Shown piece after piece: positions 7,979 through 17,499 of a stretch of 64,000 nucleotides of DNA. The notes beneath the pieces are model-generated. The model was not told the origin of the DNA, made no database searches, and saw only the letters and a list, made by a program, of their open reading frames with translations. Source of the DNA: an uncultured Alphaproteobacteria bacterium (GTDB taxonomy: Bacteria; Pseudomonadota; Alphaproteobacteria; HIMB59; GCA-002718135); the NCBI GenBank assembly GCA_902602515.1, contig CACKRG010000003.1, forward strand, positions 62,001-126,000, given 5' to 3'. Position 1 is the stretch's first letter, and each line of letters starts with the position of its first letter. The translations under genes were made by a program, and so were the position numbers.

Positions 7979-8965
7979 TTATATGACACAACATTGGTCT
8001 ACCCAGTGACCTGGTTCAACTTCAGTAAGACCCATTTTAATCTCTCCACCTTTGCAATCTACTCCAGGATTAGGACACCTAGTTCTAAAGACACAACCTG
8101 GAGGTGGATTTAATGCGCTGGGAATTTCTCCTTTTAGCTCAATAGCTTCAGATCTTTTCTCTGGGTCAATTGATGGAATAGAAGATAGTAATGCTTTTGT
8201 ATATGAATGTTTAGGGTTCTTAAATAATTCTCTTGAAGGACCCATTTCAACTATATGCCCCAAATACATAACTGCAACAACATCACATACATGAGCAACA
8301 ACACTTAAATCATGACTAATAAATAAATAGGTAAGGTTAAGTTCGTTTTGAAGTTGTTTTAAAAGATTTAATATATCTGCTTGTATTGATACATCTAAAG
8401 CAGCAACACTTTCATCTGCTACAATAAATTTAGGATTACTTACCAAGGCTCTTGCAATTGATATTCTTTGTCTTTGTCCTCCAGAAAATGCATGAGGAAA
8501 TCTTCTTAAATGCTCAATATTTAATCTACATTTAGCTGCAATATCTCTTACTCTTTTATCAGTCTCTTGTCTTGAGTTTGTTATTTTCATGACTTCTAGA
8601 GGTTCTGCAATAATATCCCTAACTGTCATTCTTGGGCTTAAAGCAGCATAAGGGTCTTGAAAAATTAGTTGAGCTTTTTTTCTATATTCTTTTAAATCAT
8701 GTTTGCTCATGTTAGTTAAATCATAATCTTTTTCATCATCATGAAAAATAATATTGCCCGAGCTAATTTTATTAGCTCCAAGTATTGCTCTTCCAAGAGT
8801 AGTTTTTCCTGAACCAGACTCGCCAACTAAACCAAAAAAAGATCCTTTTTTAATTTTGATATTAATATTGTTTACAGCATGTATTTTTTGTTTTTTTGAA
8901 ATAAAGTTCTCTTGATAATCAAAATTAACTGAAACGTTATTAACTGATATTAAATTATCATCCAT
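7979..8965 (-). CDS. Opp/Dpp-type ABC transporter ATP-binding protein (OppF-like)
   Basis: This is the second ATPase of a peptide/nickel/oligosaccharide-type importer. It has Walker A GESGSGKTT, the signature FSGGQRQRISIARAL, Walker B FIVADES and the C-terminal oligopeptide-transporter motif CVFRTRCP. The ORF track starts at 9019, inside oppD. I chose the internal ATG at 8965 (MDDNLISVNNVSV), which starts where homologues start and overlaps the oppD stop by only 8 nt. Walker B reads ADES rather than the common ADEP. It acts as a heterodimer with the preceding ATPase. Confidence 0.9.
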   Translation of the reverse strand: MDDNLISVNNVSVNFDYQENFISKKQKIHAVNNINIKIKKGSFFGLVGESGSGKTTLGRAILGANKISSGNIIFHDDEKDYDLTNMSKHDLKEYRKKAQLIFQDPYAALSPRMTVRDIIAEPLEVMKITNSRQETDKRVRDIAAKCRLNIEHLRRFPHAFSGGQRQRISIARALVSNPKFIVADESVAALDVSIQADILNLLKQLQNELNLTYLFISHDLSVVAHVCDVVAVMYLGHIVEMGPSRELFKNPKHSYTKALLSSIPSIDPEKRSEAIELKGEIPSALNPPPGCVFRTRCPNPGVDCKGGEIKMGLTEVEPGHWVDQCCVI

Positions 8966-9947
8966 TTTGACCACACTTAATTCCACACTGATCAACCCAA
9001 TGACCTGACTCAACTTCAATTAATTTCATTTCTATTTTACCATCTTTTCCCTCTGGATTGTGATGAGGGCATCGAGTTCTAAAAACACAGCCTGACGGTC
9101 TATCTAATGGACTTGGAATATTTCCAGGTATCGGGGATAATGGAGCGTCTAAGTTATTTATGTCAGGAAGGGCTTGTAATAGACCTTTTGTATAAGGATG
9201 TTTAGGATTTTTAAGAATTTCATTTACTGGACCTTTTTCCACTACACTTCCTAAATACATTACTGCCACATGATCAGCTACCTGAGCAATTACACCTAGA
9301 TCATGAGTAATAAATATTACGCCCATTTGATATTCTTTAATAATATCTTTAATTAAGTTAATTACTTGAGCCTGAATTGTTACATCTAAAGCAGTTGTTG
9401 GCTCGTCTGCTAATAAAAGTTTAGGCATGGTTGATAGTGCCATAGCTATCATTGCTCTTTGACGCATTCCCCCAGATAATTCAAATGCATATTGATTAAA
9501 ACGTTTTTCTGCATCTGCTATACCTACTCTTTTAAGCATGTTTATAGATATTGATTTTGCTTCATCTTTATTAATATCTTTATGAATTAGTAGTTGCTCA
9601 ACCATTTGTGCGCCAATTTTTATTGCTGGAGCAAAACTTGCCATAGGCTCTTGAAAAATCATTGACACTTTGCCACCTCTAATTTTTTTTAAGTCTTGCT
9701 TAGAAGTAAATTGTAGAACGTTTTCGTTATCTAAAATTATTTCTGCATCTTTGTTATAATAGGTATTACCTGGGTTTAACTTCATAATCGATTTAGCTGT
9801 AACAGATTTACCTGATCCAGATTCACCAACTATACCAAGTACTTTACCTTGATCTACAGAAAGAGAAATATTTTCAACTGCTGTAATTCTACCTTCATCA
9901 GTATCAAATTTTACATCTAAATTTTTTACCTCTAATAAGTGGCTCAT
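8958..9947 (-). CDS. Opp/Dpp-type ABC transporter ATP-binding protein (OppD-like)
   Basis: First ATPase of the importer, 329 aa. Motifs in order: Walker A GESGSGKSVTAKS (about residue 41), Q-loop MIFQEPMASF, signature ELSGGMRQRAMIAMALS, Walker B LLLADEPTTALD, switch HDLGV, and the C-terminal CVFRTRCPHHNPEGK. It directly abuts oppC with no gap and overlaps oppF. Family membership is certain; the substrate is set by the binding protein and permeases. Confidence 0.92.
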   Translation of the reverse strand: MSHLLEVKNLDVKFDTDEGRITAVENISLSVDQGKVLGIVGESGSGKSVTAKSIMKLNPGNTYYNKDAEIILDNENVLQFTSKQDLKKIRGGKVSMIFQEPMASFAPAIKIGAQMVEQLLIHKDINKDEAKSISINMLKRVGIADAEKRFNQYAFELSGGMRQRAMIAMALSTMPKLLLADEPTTALDVTIQAQVINLIKDIIKEYQMGVIFITHDLGVIAQVADHVAVMYLGSVVEKGPVNEILKNPKHPYTKGLLQALPDINNLDAPLSPIPGNIPSPLDRPSGCVFRTRCPHHNPEGKDGKIEMKLIEVESGHWVDQCGIKCGQNG

Positions 9948-11108
9948 TTACTTTACCTTATGAGGATCTGCTGCATCACGTAATCCATCCCCTACATAGA
10001 CAAATGTTAAAATTAATACGACTAAGAAAAATACAGGTATGAAATACCATTGATAGTTTAGAAGTACGTCAGCCTTTGTTGCATTTTGCAAAAGTACACC
10101 AAGAGAATTTACTGGCTCTCGCAAACCAAGTCCTATAAAACTTAAAGCAGTTTCAGATAATAACATGTATGGAAAACTAATTACTAAATCTACAATAATA
10201 TAACTCGTAAAACTTGGTAATAAGTGTCTTACAATAATGTGAGTAGATGATGCTCCACAAAGTTTTGCAGCAAGAATATATTCTTGACTTCTTTCACTAA
10301 GCAAATGTGTTCTTACTCTTCTTGCTAGTGTGGGCCAAGAAATTAATCCAAGCAAACAAGATATAAAAAAGAAACGTAATTCAGAACTCCATTCTAATGG
10401 GGCAAAAGCTGCAAGACACATAAATAGAGGTATAGGTGGTACTGTTCGAATTGCATCAGTAAACATCTGAAGTACACTATCAATCCAACCACCATAATAA
10501 CCAGATATTCCTCCAATAATTAGCGATAGCACGAATGATATAAAAACACCAAGCGTACCTACAGCAAGTGAAATATAAATTGCACTTAAGGTTCTACTAA
10601 ATAAATCTTTTCCTGCTTTATCTGTTCCAAATATGTGAATTCCACCTTCTTCAACTCCAAATAAATGGGTATTAAATGTAAAACCTGAAATTTTAAAATC
10701 TAAAACCTTACCTGGAAGATTTATATTAAAATCAAAAACTTTGTATTCCCATCCTTCGACAAAAAAATAAACGTATCTTCTTTTTTCAGTATCAACTTTA
10801 TATACCCATCTGAAGTTAGTATCTGCTCCTCTATATTTTTCTAATGTGTGTAAAAACGGCCTAGCTGAAAAACCATTCTCATCCCAAAACATTGGAATTT
10901 GAGGAGCTCCATTTTCATAATCTTTATCTCGTCCTTTGATGGTTGGATCATAAGGAGATAAAAAATCTGCAAAGAGACTACAAATAATCATAAATAATAA
11001 AATAGATCCAGCAATCATTGCAGATCTATTTCCAAAAAAACGTGTTCTTACCAATTGCATTTGTGTTGCAGTATAATAAGCTTCTTTTTTTTGATTACTA
11101 ACCTCCAC
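9948..11108 (-). CDS. Opp-type ABC permease (OppC-like) with large periplasmic insert
   Basis: This 386-aa permease has an N-terminal OppC domain (MIAGSILLFMIICSLFADFL) and then about 110 residues of non-membrane sequence with several aromatic residues before the BPD transport domain. The cytoplasmic coupling loop lies around 'RSQEYILAAKLCGAS'. Long inserts of this kind occur in oligosaccharide and YejE-like members of the peptide/opine family. The start overlaps the oppB end by 11 nt. Confidence 0.9.
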   Translation of the reverse strand: MEVSNQKKEAYYTATQMQLVRTRFFGNRSAMIAGSILLFMIICSLFADFLSPYDPTIKGRDKDYENGAPQIPMFWDENGFSARPFLHTLEKYRGADTNFRWVYKVDTEKRRYVYFFVEGWEYKVFDFNINLPGKVLDFKISGFTFNTHLFGVEEGGIHIFGTDKAGKDLFSRTLSAIYISLAVGTLGVFISFVLSLIIGGISGYYGGWIDSVLQMFTDAIRTVPPIPLFMCLAAFAPLEWSSELRFFFISCLLGLISWPTLARRVRTHLLSERSQEYILAAKLCGASSTHIIVRHLLPSFTSYIIVDLVISFPYMLLSETALSFIGLGLREPVNSLGVLLQNATKADVLLNYQWYFIPVFFLVVLILTFVYVGDGLRDAADPHKVK

Positions 11109-12117
11109 CCATAACTCCTTTTCTTATTCTTGGATCAATTATAGCTAAAATAATATCAGTAATAAAATTAACAAAAACAATAGTTGCTGTTAAAAGAAAA
11201 ATAATCGCACCTGCTAATTGTTGATCATTCGATCTAGCTAATGCTTCAATCAATAATGCTCCTGCTTCAGTAAGAATTAAAATCAATGCTACGATAGGTA
11301 ATGCGCTAAAAATTCGATTAAGATCAAAACCTATAGAATTAATAACGGGGCCTAATGAATGCTTGGCAGGGTATCTCCATAGTAGACTCATTCCTGATAT
11401 TCCTCTAGCTCTTGCAGCCATCACATATAATTTATCATTTTCATCTAACATGAGTGCTCTAACTGTCTGAAGAGCAAACGCAGTTGCATTCCAACCTAAA
11501 ACAAAAATTGGAAGCCATGCTCTACTCAAAAAATCAAATAATTTTGACGTTGACCATGGTTCATTTTCATATTCTTGAGAAAATAAACCTGTCATTGTAT
11601 CTCCATAATAAACAGTCATAAAAAGCATTATACACAGTGCAACTAAAAAATTTGGAAGGGCAATTCCAAGATAACTAATAAATTTAAGCGTGTTATCTAA
11701 TGATGCATATTTTGTCGTGGCCGAAATAATACCAACAGGTATTGCTATTAAATATGAAAAAATAAGTGCTACCAAACATATTGTAAGTGATAGCATAAAT
11801 CTTCCACTTAATAATTCATTTATGTTCATTCTTAAGATACAACTATCACCAAAATCACCATTAAAGACTATATTAGAAACCCATTTCCCATACCTATATA
11901 AGAATGGTTTATCTAAACCTAAACGAATTTTTTCTTTCTCTATGTCTTCATAAGTTATTTGCGATCCTTGTGTATTTTTAAATGCAAGATATCTCTCTGC
12001 ACATGTTCCAGGGACTAATTCCATTAAAGAAAAAACAATAAAACATACTAGTAGCAATGTTATGATTGCTAGTCCTGCTCTTGTAAGAGTAAATTGTATA
12101 AAATTAATCATATCCAA
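11098..12117 (-). CDS. Opp-type ABC permease (OppB-like)
   Basis: The first permease of the importer (339 aa) has a typical OppB opening: one transmembrane segment followed by a charged periplasmic stretch containing RLGLDKPFLYRYG. A BPD transport domain follows, with the coupling loop VRALMLDENDKLYVMAARARGIS. It begins 80 nt downstream of the binding-protein gene, separated by a strong stem-loop that probably sets lower expression for the permeases than for the binding protein. Confidence 0.9.
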   Translation of the reverse strand: MDMINFIQFTLTRAGLAIITLLLVCFIVFSLMELVPGTCAERYLAFKNTQGSQITYEDIEKEKIRLGLDKPFLYRYGKWVSNIVFNGDFGDSCILRMNINELLSGRFMLSLTICLVALIFSYLIAIPVGIISATTKYASLDNTLKFISYLGIALPNFLVALCIMLFMTVYYGDTMTGLFSQEYENEPWSTSKLFDFLSRAWLPIFVLGWNATAFALQTVRALMLDENDKLYVMAARARGISGMSLLWRYPAKHSLGPVINSIGFDLNRIFSALPIVALILILTEAGALLIEALARSNDQQLAGAIIFLLTATIVFVNFITDIILAIIDPRIRKGVMGGG

Positions 12118-12148
12118 TAATTAGCAATTTAGAATAATTGAAAAAAGA

Positions 12149-12175
12149 AAAGCGGCAATAAATAATTGCCGCTTT
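12149..12175 (-). terminator. Stem-loop behind the Opp binding-protein gene
   Basis: A perfect 11-bp stem (AAAGCGGCAAT paired with ATTGCCGCTTT) encloses a 5-nt loop. In the minus direction it continues into TTTCTTTTTT, an intrinsic terminator pattern. It lies 22 nt past the SBP stop and before oppB. Partial termination or protection of the 3' end would give more binding protein than permease. It is clearly more GC-rich than its surroundings. Confidence 0.8.
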
Positions 12176-12197
12176 TTGTATATTTTATTAATTTAAA

Positions 12198-14249
12198 TTA
12201 CTCGTCTAACCACCATTGAGTAGCTAAGTATGGGTATGTTCTATAATACTCATAAGAAGTAGTTTTAAATTGCGTAAAGTTTTTAAGAGCATTTCTATGA
12301 TAAGTTGGGAAAGGAGCTTTCACCGTACCTATCAAGAGGCTTTGCTCAGTTAACATTGTAGCAATTTTTTCACCCCACTCATTAGACTCTGCAGTACCAA
12401 GAGCATAAGATTGGAATTTATCAATTCCATCACTTAAGTCATATACCCACTGAGGTGGTTCAGTACCTTCAGAACCATTACTGTCAATATATGCTGCCCA
12501 ATCTAAACCTTGTGTATGGTTAAAATAGTTACCAAATGGAGGTTTAAATGTTTCTGGGTTACCAGCAACAATTGCAAGTGGTTGGCCTTTGTCCCATACA
12601 TGAACATCTAATTGATTTGCAGCTTGCGAACCACGATATTCATCTGGAGTTACTTCTTTGAAAGTAGTTTTAACTCCTACCTCATTGAAATATCTTGCAA
12701 CAAGTTCAACTTCAACACCACCAATACCTTGAGTAGCATAATCAATGTTAATAGCTAGAGCATCACCATTTGGAAGTTCTCTAAATCCATCACCATCTAC
12801 ATCTTTTAATCCTACTTCATCAAGAAGTGCATTTGCTCCGTCTGGATCGTATTGTGTCATGTGCATTTTAATACTTTCAGGAACAAAGTCTGGTGCAGGT
12901 GAAAATCCTACAAACTGCTCAACTTTACCTAAACCGTAATAAGCAACATCATTGATTTCATCTCTATTCATTGCAATTGACATTGCTTGACGGAAACGAA
13001 TATCACCATACACTTTACGTTTTTCAGGGTCAGGGTGAGTTACATTAAAGCTAAATAATGCAGCACCACAACCTGGGTTGATTTGCACACTATAACCACC
13101 TGCATCAGCACCATCTAATAGTTGAGGCGCAGACTCAAGCTGAACTGACTGAGATTTATAATCAACTTCACCATTAACAAGTTTTAATAATCTTATTTCG
13201 TTTTCATTGATGTATCTTTCATTTTGATAATCAATATATGGTAACTGATTTCCTGCAGTATCAACTTGGTGGAAATAAGGATTAGCAGCATATACTCTTC
13301 CTTCAGTGGTATCTTCAATAGTCATATATGCTTCCAAAGATGGATATGCAGCATATGGAAGGCCAGCTACTAAATCCGGTCTTGCAAGAAGTGGAGTTGG
13401 AGTATCAGTCCATCCAGAGTTTCCATAATATGCAGCAAGCGCATCATAACCATCTGAAAATCCTAAAGCTTGCGCATTTGCATCAGCATTAGAGTCAATT
13501 TCTGGGTGAAACTGTTCTAGGAAATGAGAAGGCATGAAAAACTGATTATATGACCATGCGATTGTGGCAGTTAAACCAGGGAATGGTGAAGGTAAATTGA
13601 ATCTAACAGTTTGATCATCAATTACATCAACAGTCATTGGTTCGCCACCAACTAATAAATAAGGATATGGTTTTTCTCTGATTTTTGGATTCATCATTAA
13701 ATCCTCATACCAAAACTCTACATCTCTAGCGACAAATGGTTCTCCATTAGACCACTTGTGACCTTTTCTAAGTGTAAAAGTTAAAGTTGTAAAATCAGAA
13801 TTCCATTCAAAATCTTTAGCAACGTTTGGAACGATAGTAGATAAGTCATCAGCAAAACGAAGTAAATTAACGTGTCTTGTTGAAAGCATATCAGACGTAC
13901 CAGCTTCTGTTGCGTTAGAAAGGAAATTAATAGTTCCACCATATTCACCAATAGAATCGTAAGGAACAACTACTAGAGGTTCATCAGGTAATCGATCTGC
14001 GACACCAGGCAAACCTTCGTTACCTTGAATTGTAGCATTAATACTAGCAATATTTGGATTTTCAGAAAACTTCATAGTACATCCGGCTGCACTTTCATAT
14101 TCTGACAATTCATATTGCTGTGGGTACTTTCCGCCAGTTTGACCATCGTTCATTGTAGAACCTTTACAATGACCATCTGCGAAAGAGCTTCCACTCCACA
14201 CTAAAGTTGTGAAAGAAAATACTAAAGCTATGAATAGTTTTTTTAACAT
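12198..14249 (-). CDS. Family 5 extracellular solute-binding protein, long oligosaccharide/peptide type
   Basis: This periplasmic binding protein has a clear signal peptide (MLKKLFIALVFSFTTLVWSG, then SSFADG). The SBP_bac_5 core includes FTLRKGHKWSNGEPFVARD and RFRQAMSIAMNRDEIND. The track start at 14315 gives an unlikely lysine-rich leader. I chose the ATG at 14249, because AGGAG at 14257-14261 lies 7 nt upstream and the signal peptide then starts correctly. At 683 residues it is longer than dipeptide-binding DppA/OppA (about 530). That length is seen in related proteins that bind oligosaccharides, which would agree with the galM gene in the same run. Confidence 0.9.
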   Translation of the reverse strand: MLKKLFIALVFSFTTLVWSGSSFADGHCKGSTMNDGQTGGKYPQQYELSEYESAAGCTMKFSENPNIASINATIQGNEGLPGVADRLPDEPLVVVPYDSIGEYGGTINFLSNATEAGTSDMLSTRHVNLLRFADDLSTIVPNVAKDFEWNSDFTTLTFTLRKGHKWSNGEPFVARDVEFWYEDLMMNPKIREKPYPYLLVGGEPMTVDVIDDQTVRFNLPSPFPGLTATIAWSYNQFFMPSHFLEQFHPEIDSNADANAQALGFSDGYDALAAYYGNSGWTDTPTPLLARPDLVAGLPYAAYPSLEAYMTIEDTTEGRVYAANPYFHQVDTAGNQLPYIDYQNERYINENEIRLLKLVNGEVDYKSQSVQLESAPQLLDGADAGGYSVQINPGCGAALFSFNVTHPDPEKRKVYGDIRFRQAMSIAMNRDEINDVAYYGLGKVEQFVGFSPAPDFVPESIKMHMTQYDPDGANALLDEVGLKDVDGDGFRELPNGDALAINIDYATQGIGGVEVELVARYFNEVGVKTTFKEVTPDEYRGSQAANQLDVHVWDKGQPLAIVAGNPETFKPPFGNYFNHTQGLDWAAYIDSNGSEGTEPPQWVYDLSDGIDKFQSYALGTAESNEWGEKIATMLTEQSLLIGTVKAPFPTYHRNALKNFTQFKTTSYEYYRTYPYLATQWWLDE

Positions 14250-14256
14250 ATATTTT

Positions 14257-14261
14257 CTCCT
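14257..14261 (-). promoter_or_regulatory. Ribosome binding site fixing the SBP start
   Basis: AGGAG on the minus strand, 7 nt before the ATG at 14249. It decides this start over the longer track ORF. Confidence 0.75.
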
Positions 14262-14367
14262 ATAAGATAAATTTATCGTATACTTTTTTTTTATACACTT
14301 TTGAGTTTTTATCAAAAATATTTGACAATTATATTACGTTTTTTTTAAGAAAATTGTGTATTTCTTT

Positions 14368-15276
14368 TTACAGCCAAACAGGGTTTAACCAAGCAAAACC
14401 ACCAAATTTATCAATAATACTAATTCTAAACCAACTTGTATCAAGATTGCTCAGATCAAAAATTGCTTCTGTAATATTATTACCATTTACACTTAAGGAT
14501 TTAGAACCTTTGCCAACTAAAGTGATATGCTCAGCTGGAGAAGAAATTACTTTTACTAAATTATTTTTGATTTCAAATTTTAAAACCTCAACCCCAGTTG
14601 AGGAATAATATTTTCCCATCTTCAAAGAATTTAATATGGATTGTTCATTCAAATTATCAGAGGCTACCATTACCCAGCCTCCTCCGGCATCAGGCATTCT
14701 AAAATGTGAGTCATCAGTAGCTGTTAAAAAAATTTTTTTATTTTCTTGCAATAAATAATCTACAGTTGCCGTGCCAAAACCTCTTGCTGCTTCTATGTGG
14801 CATGAGTGGTTATATATTTCTATTCCATGAGCATGACTTACAGACATGCATTCATCAAAAGTTAAAGTATACCATTCTGGATGTGCAATTGTTACAAATG
14901 CACCTGCATCTAATGCTCTTTTAATTAACTCTGGTGCTCTTTCTTGATCATCAGCACACTTAAAATCTAAAGGTAATCCATTGGCAACTATATGCCAGAG
15001 CTCATTTTTGATATATTTTTTTCCTTTACAATGAAGTTCAGCAGATGGAATGACAATAAAATTATCTTCATTTAAATTACTTGTATCTAAAACTAATTCG
15101 TTAGCAAACTTTTCACTTTTCCAAAGATGTTCAGAGAGACATGTAAAGTCATATCCTAATTTTTTGTACTCATTAACAACTTCATTTGGTTTTAATGCTC
15201 CATCAGAATGAGTAGAGTGTCCATGTAAGTTTCCCTTAAAATAATTAGTTGAATTTTTTGGAGGTAGTAATTCCAT
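14368..15276 (-). CDS. PHP-domain metal-dependent hydrolase (CehA/McbA type)
   Basis: PHP-fold phosphoesterase-like protein of 302 aa. Motif I is NLHGHSTHSDG (residues about 16-26), followed by CLSEHLWK and FVTIAHPEWY, with a late TATDDSHF; together these give the histidines and aspartates of a tri-metal site. Members act on phosphoesters or, in the CehA branch, on carbamate esters. It is followed 118 nt downstream by the Opp binding-protein gene on the same strand and may be the first gene of that long unit. Confidence 0.82.
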   Translation of the reverse strand: MELLPPKNSTNYFKGNLHGHSTHSDGALKPNEVVNEYKKLGYDFTCLSEHLWKSEKFANELVLDTSNLNEDNFIVIPSAELHCKGKKYIKNELWHIVANGLPLDFKCADDQERAPELIKRALDAGAFVTIAHPEWYTLTFDECMSVSHAHGIEIYNHSCHIEAARGFGTATVDYLLQENKKIFLTATDDSHFRMPDAGGGWVMVASDNLNEQSILNSLKMGKYYSSTGVEVLKFEIKNNLVKVISSPAEHITLVGKGSKSLSVNGNNITEAIFDLSNLDTSWFRISIIDKFGGFAWLNPVWL

Positions 15277-15337
15277 ATAATCTCTATAGTTGATATTATT
15301 TATATTTTATTTTATTTAAATCTATATAAATTAATTC

Positions 15338-16387
15338 ATGTTAACTACAGTAATAGGTGCCTATCCAAAACCTAAATATATTAAAATTACTGATTGGTTT
15401 AATGCAGCAGGTGGAACAGATACGGAGCATCCGACAAAATTCTATAATAATGAAATTAAGGAAATGGGTACTAAGGCTGAAGAACTATTTCAAAGAGCAA
15501 CAATAGAAATAATTAAAGATCAAGAAGAGTGCGGAATAGATATTTTAACTGATGGTGAAGTTAGAAGAGAAAATTATATTCATTATCATTGCAGATATCT
15601 TGAGGGTATTGATTTTGAGACACTTTCTGAAAAAGTAGCAAGAACAGGTAATTACAAATGTTGGCTTCCAACAATAACAGGAAAGGTTAAAGCTACAGAA
15701 CCTTTTTTAGTTGATGAATGGAATATTAACCAAAAACTTACTTCAAAACCTCTAAAAATTACAATTCCAGGTCCTATGACGATAACAGACACTATTGCCA
15801 ACACTTACTATAAATCTGATGAAAAGATGGGAGAAGATTTAGCAGATGCAATAAATATTGAAATTAAAAGATTAGTTGATGTCGGATGTAAGTATATACA
15901 AGTAGATGAACCGCTGTTTGCAAGAAAACCAGAAAATGCATTAAATTTTGGTATTAAAAATTTAGAGAGATGTTTTAAGGATATAAATGATGAAAGTGTA
16001 GAAAAAATAACACATATTTGCTGCGGATATCCTGATAAATTAGATGTTATTGATTATCCAAAAGCTCCTTTAGATTCTTATAGAAAAGTTAGTGAGGATT
16101 TAGATAACTCTATTATAGATACAGTTTCAATCGAAGATGCTCACAGATATAATGATCTAAATTTTTTAAAAAATTTTAAAAATACAAAAATTATTTTTGG
16201 ATTAATAAAAATTGCAAGTTCAGAGATAGAAACTAAAGAAGAAATCATTTCAAGAATAAAAGATGTATTACACTTTATTGATAAAGAACAACTTATAGTA
16301 GCACCAGATTGTGGACTAGGACATTTATCTAGAGATTTAGCAAAAACTAAACTAAAGATTATGGTAGATGCTGCTAAAAGTTTCTAG
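15338..16387 (+). CDS. MetE C-terminal-like (cobalamin-independent methionine synthase II family) protein
   Basis: This stand-alone homologue (349 aa) of the catalytic C-terminal barrel of MetE lacks the N-terminal half. The zinc-site elements are recognisable: THICCGYP (His-x-Cys), SIEDAH and, near the C-terminus, APDCGLGH. Family members of this size include core methionine synthases, methylthiol or epoxyalkane transferases and many of unknown role. It is divergent from the PHP gene and convergent with ald, overlapping it by 4 nt. A second paralogue lies at 29.2-30.3 kb. Confidence 0.82.
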   Translation: MLTTVIGAYPKPKYIKITDWFNAAGGTDTEHPTKFYNNEIKEMGTKAEELFQRATIEIIKDQEECGIDILTDGEVRRENYIHYHCRYLEGIDFETLSEKVARTGNYKCWLPTITGKVKATEPFLVDEWNINQKLTSKPLKITIPGPMTITDTIANTYYKSDEKMGEDLADAINIEIKRLVDVGCKYIQVDEPLFARKPENALNFGIKNLERCFKDINDESVEKITHICCGYPDKLDVIDYPKAPLDSYRKVSEDLDNSIIDTVSIEDAHRYNDLNFLKNFKNTKIIFGLIKIASSEIETKEEIISRIKDVLHFIDKEQLIVAPDCGLGHLSRDLAKTKLKIMVDAAKSF

Positions 16388-17499
16388 TGAACTAAATTTT
16401 CTGGATCTATATATTCATAGCTTAAATCATCGGCAATAGCTTTATAAGTCACTGAGCCTTTATAAATATTTAGACCATCCATAAAGTTTTTATCATTTTT
16501 AAGTGCTTTATTAAAACCATTAGCAGCTAAGCTTTGAATAAAAGGTAATGTAACAGTGTTTAAAGCAAGAGTTGAAGTTCTAGGAACACCACCGGGCATA
16601 TTAGCAACGCAATAATGGACAATATCATCAACGATATATGTTGGATTTGCATGAGTTGTTGGTTTACTTGTTTCCACACAACCCCCTTGATCAATTGCAA
16701 CATCTACAATTACAGATCCGCTTTTCATTTCTTTAATCATTTCTTTAGTTATAATTTTTGGTGCATTAGAACCAGGTACTAAAACTCCTCCAACAAGCAA
16801 GTCACATTCAGAAATATAATCTTGAATATTAATTTTATCACTTTGCAAAGGTTCAATTTTATCTCCAAATTTCTCTTTTAATTCTTCTAAACGTCGCTCA
16901 GACTTGTCAGTAATAAATACTTTTGCTTGCATTCCTGTTGCAATGATTGCAGCGTTTTCACCAACAACACCGCCTCCTAAAATCAGAACTGTGCCAGGTA
17001 AAACACCTGGAGCACCCCCTAATAATAAGCCGCTTCCTCCTTTATGCTTTTCAAGAGAATAAGCTCCAGCTTGAATTGACATTCTACCAGCAACTGCGCT
17101 CATAGGGGCTAACAATGGCAGTTTATTATTTTGATCAGTTACTGTTTCATAAGCGATACAAATTGATTTTGAGTCTATTAGACCTTTTGTTAATTTGGGA
17201 GCAGCTGAAAGATGTAAATAAGTAAATAGAATTTGGTTTTCTTTTAACATTTCTACTTCATTCATTTGAGGTTCTTTAACCTTAATAATCATTTCAGAGT
17301 CGTTAAATATGTCCTCTGCTGAATTGACGATTTTTGCTCCAGAATTTTCATAATCACTATTTGAAAAGCCTGCGCCTATTCCCGCATTATTTTGAATTAA
17401 AACAGTATGACTATCTTTAGTTAATTCTTTTACACTTTGTGGTGTAAGACCAACTCTTGATTCTTGAGCTTTAATCTCAGACGGTACTCCAATTTTCAT
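16384..17499 (-). CDS. ald: Alanine dehydrogenase
   Basis: Ald interconverts L-alanine and pyruvate plus ammonia with NAD. The protein (371 aa) begins MKIGVPSEIKAQESRVGLTP, the family N-terminus. It has a nucleotide-binding glycine-rich segment LILGGGVVGENAA around residue 170 and the late MPGGVPRTSTLALN motif. It shares one base with the stop of the upstream aminotransferase. Such a pair allows pyruvate consumed by transamination to be regenerated from alanine with release of ammonia, as known for taurine and beta-alanine catabolism. Confidence 0.95.
   Translation of the reverse strand: MKIGVPSEIKAQESRVGLTPQSVKELTKDSHTVLIQNNAGIGAGFSNSDYENSGAKIVNSAEDIFNDSEMIIKVKEPQMNEVEMLKENQILFTYLHLSAAPKLTKGLIDSKSICIAYETVTDQNNKLPLLAPMSAVAGRMSIQAGAYSLEKHKGGSGLLLGGAPGVLPGTVLILGGGVVGENAAIIATGMQAKVFITDKSERRLEELKEKFGDKIEPLQSDKINIQDYISECDLLVGGVLVPGSNAPKIITKEMIKEMKSGSVIVDVAIDQGGCVETSKPTTHANPTYIVDDIVHYCVANMPGGVPRTSTLALNTVTLPFIQSLAANGFNKALKNDKNFMDGLNIYKGSVTYKAIADDLSYEYIDPENLVH

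Noticed and set aside
8966-9019. Upstream start of the OppF-like ORF (MKLSQVIGL...)
   Set aside because: It lies inside oppD and does not resemble the family N-terminus; the ATG at 8965 fits.
12745-12939. Plus-strand ORF inside the Opp SBP gene
   Set aside because: Antisense shadow of a strongly supported gene; no ribosome binding site or family match. The same applies to the other short opposite-frame entries of the track.
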